A DNA stretch of 64,000 nt. It comes from PALSA-243 sp963743705. GTDB lineage: Bacteria > Acidobacteriota > Terriglobia > Bryobacterales > Bryobacteraceae. The notes below the pieces were generated by a model that was not told the DNA's origin, made no database searches, and saw only the letters and a list, made by a program, of their open reading frames with translations. Shown here in pieces: positions 62,550 to 64,000 of this stretch (within the stretch, counting starts at the first letter, position 1; each line of letters opens with the position of its first letter). The position numbers were made by a program, and so were the translations under genes. Where the stretch lies: positions 186,001 to 250,000 of the forward strand of contig CAVUQS010000020.1 in NCBI GenBank assembly GCA_963743705.1, written 5' to 3'.

Positions 62550-63326
62550 TTGCGAACTCGGCTTTTGTTTTTTCTTGCCGCGGCCTCCGCCGCTGTTGCG
62601 TACGCCCAAGGCAATTACGAAGTTCAGGTTTACGGCTCGGACTTGGTAACCCCCAAGGCCACCATGGTGGAGCTTCACAGCAACTTTACGGTCTCCGGAA
62701 CCAAGACCACCGTCGACGGCGTTTTGCCTACGCAGCACGCCGAGCACGAAACGGTCGAAATCACCCATGGTTTCAACGAGTGGTTCGAGTGCGGTTTCTA
62801 CCAGTTCACCAGCATCCAGTCGGATGGAGACTGGATGTGGGTGGGCACGCATATCCGGCCGCGGTTCGCCGTGCCGGAACGCTTCCATCTGCCGGTCGGC
62901 CTGAGCATCAGCAACGAAATCGGATACCAGCGCCCGAATTTCTCAGCCGATACCTGGACCTGGGAGATCCGCCCGATCATCGACAAGAAGATCGGCAAGA
63001 CCTACCTGGCGTTCAATCCCACATTCGACAAGTCGTTCCACGGCCCGGAAGCGCACCGTGGCTTTGAATTTTCGCCAAACTTCAAGGTTAGCTACGACGT
63101 CACGAAAAAGGCCGCATTCGGCCTGGAATATTACGGCGCGCTCGGCCCGATCACCGGCTTCGATCCGGTACGCGACCAGGAGCAGCAGTTCGTTCCAGCG
63201 GTGGATCTCGACCTCGGCAAGAACTGGGAATTCAATTTTGGCGTGGGCGTCGGCGCCACCGCGGGAACCGATCATATTTTGATCAAGGCTATTCTCGGAT
63301 ACCGTTTCAACTACCACGACAAGTAG
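62550..63326 (+). CDS. Outer-membrane beta-barrel-like protein
   Basis: The 258-aa product has a signal peptide (TRLLFFLAAASAAVAYAQG) and a mature part of alternating strands (GYQRPNFSADTWTWEIRPII; LNFSP-like FEFSPNFKVSYDVTKKAAFG; NWEFNFGVGVGATAGTDHI) ending ILGYRFNYHDK. This is the layout of small porin-like or transporter-like outer-membrane barrels in Acidobacteria. The start is TTG 62550. Function unknown. Confidence 0.65.
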   Translation: MRTRLLFFLAAASAAVAYAQGNYEVQVYGSDLVTPKATMVELHSNFTVSGTKTTVDGVLPTQHAEHETVEITHGFNEWFECGFYQFTSIQSDGDWMWVGTHIRPRFAVPERFHLPVGLSISNEIGYQRPNFSADTWTWEIRPIIDKKIGKTYLAFNPTFDKSFHGPEAHRGFEFSPNFKVSYDVTKKAAFGLEYYGALGPITGFDPVRDQEQQFVPAVDLDLGKNWEFNFGVGVGATAGTDHILIKAILGYRFNYHDK

Positions 63327-63374
63327 CGCGCGTCGCGGCGGCCCCACGATGCAACGCCCTATAATAAAGTTTCC

Positions 63375-64000
63375 GTGTCCTCTTACGCCATCGAGTTGGC
63401 TTCACCCGACCTCATTGCCCGCTACGAGCCGGTGATCGGCCTCGAAGTGCACGTGCAGCTTTCCACCGCCACCAAGATTTTCTGTGGGTGTCCGACGGGC
63501 TTCGGCGCGCCGCCGAACACGAACGTATGCCCGGTGTGTCTTGGCTTGCCCGGCGCGTTGCCGGTCTTGAATCACGAGGCCGTGGAACTCGCGATCCGCG
63601 GTGCGCTGGCGCTGAATTGCACTATCCGGCCGCAATCGCGCTTCGCGCGCAAGAACTACTTCTACCCCGATCTGCCCAAGGGCTTCCAGATCTCGCAATA
63701 CGACGAGCCGTTCTCCGAGCGCGGCTACGTCGATATCGTCGGTCGATGGCCAATCGCGCCGCATTGGCGTGACGCGAGTCCACATGGAAGACGACGCCGG
63801 CAAGAGCATCCACGACGGTTTCAAGGATTCCGACCGCTACTCCTACGTCGATCTGAACCGCTCCGGCACGCCGCTCATCGAGATCGTGAGCGAGCCCGAC
63901 ATGCGCAGTTCCGATGAGGCCTACGCCTATTTGAGCGAGGTGAAGCAAGCACTGCAGTTTTGCGACGTCTCCACCTGCGATATGGAGAAGGGACATCTGC
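63375..64000 (+). CDS. gatB: Asp/Glu-tRNA amidotransferase subunit B, partial and frameshifted
   Basis: GatB transamidates mischarged Glu-tRNA(Gln) and Asp-tRNA(Asn). The N-terminal part has YEPVIGLEVHVQLSTATKIF, CPTGFGAPPNTNVCPVCLGL and FYPDLPKGFQISQYDEPF, the family signature. After RGYVDI (63738) the frame changes by one base; the next frame reads RRIGVTRVHMEDDAGKSIHD and continues open to base 64000. One extra base near 63741 explains the break. Because GatB is expected to be essential here, an assembly error is most likely. The start is GTG 63375; the end lies outside the window. Confidence 0.9.

Overview
The window is a dense (about 60% G+C), chromosome-like stretch that looks like an acidobacterium of the Solibacter/Bryobacter type. 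The reasons are an Oar-like TonB-dependent receptor with a C-terminal Phe, two ADOP-type (MacB/FtsX) permeases of about 820 aa, an Acidobacteria-type VWFA secreted protein, a multihaem cytochrome with HEAT and TPR repeats, and TadG-like proteins. A Kdo hydroxylase indicates a Gram-negative envelope with LPS. I see no tRNA, rRNA, insertion sequence, prophage or CRISPR array.

Layout. 1-3.7 kb: end of an Oar-like receptor and a frameshifted ADOP permease. 3.8-8.2 kb: an unusual accessory cassette with a 724-aa protein carrying extreme Trp/Cys clusters, a DUF1360 membrane protein, a 91-aa MCCG/Pro/Arg protein whose gene overlaps the DUF1360 gene by 80 bp, a broken second copy of the DUF1360 gene start, and a divergent 321-aa helical protein. 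8.2-10.7 kb: an NAD(P)-binding epimerase and small or membrane proteins. 10.9-15.3 kb: carAB. 15.3-17.8 kb: an intact ADOP permease. 17.8-37.7 kb: a type VI secretion system (T6SS). tssK and a membrane SpoIIE-type phosphatase overlap on the minus strand. tssB, tssC, hcp, tagJ, tssA, tssE, tssF, tssG, clpV, vgrG, a DUF6931-like gene and a PAAR gene lie on the plus strand. No tssJ, tssL or tssM is present. 37.7-45.5 kb: fabH, a secreted toroid-like protein, a non-coding block with a likely structured RNA and a terminator, the VWFA protein, comF-HNH, Kdo hydroxylase and a membrane glycosyltransferase. 45.5-53.7 kb: octahaem cytochrome, ABC exporter pair, ECF sigma/anti-sigma/secreted-protein operon, and a divergent PLD-like / exported kinase-like pair. 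53.7-64 kb: MsbA-like ABC transporter overlapping a ProRS-like gene that lacks the catalytic motifs, glyA, a GT4 glycosyltransferase, two divergent TadG-like genes, an outer-membrane-like protein and the start of gatB.

How the genes work together: the T6SS genes encode sheath, tube, baseplate, spike, recycling ATPase and a possible phosphatase regulator, and need a membrane complex encoded elsewhere. carAB, glyA and gatB are housekeeping. Kdo hydroxylase, the glycosyltransferases and the MsbA-like transporter fit envelope building. The ECF operon fits an envelope response.

Sequence quality: at least three genes (ADOP near 3214, TadG near 59779, gatB near 63741) contain a single-base frame change, and two more (the epimerase and comF) have no canonical start codon for a complete N-terminus. 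Because gatB is expected to be essential, some of these are probably assembly or base-calling errors rather than real gene decay.
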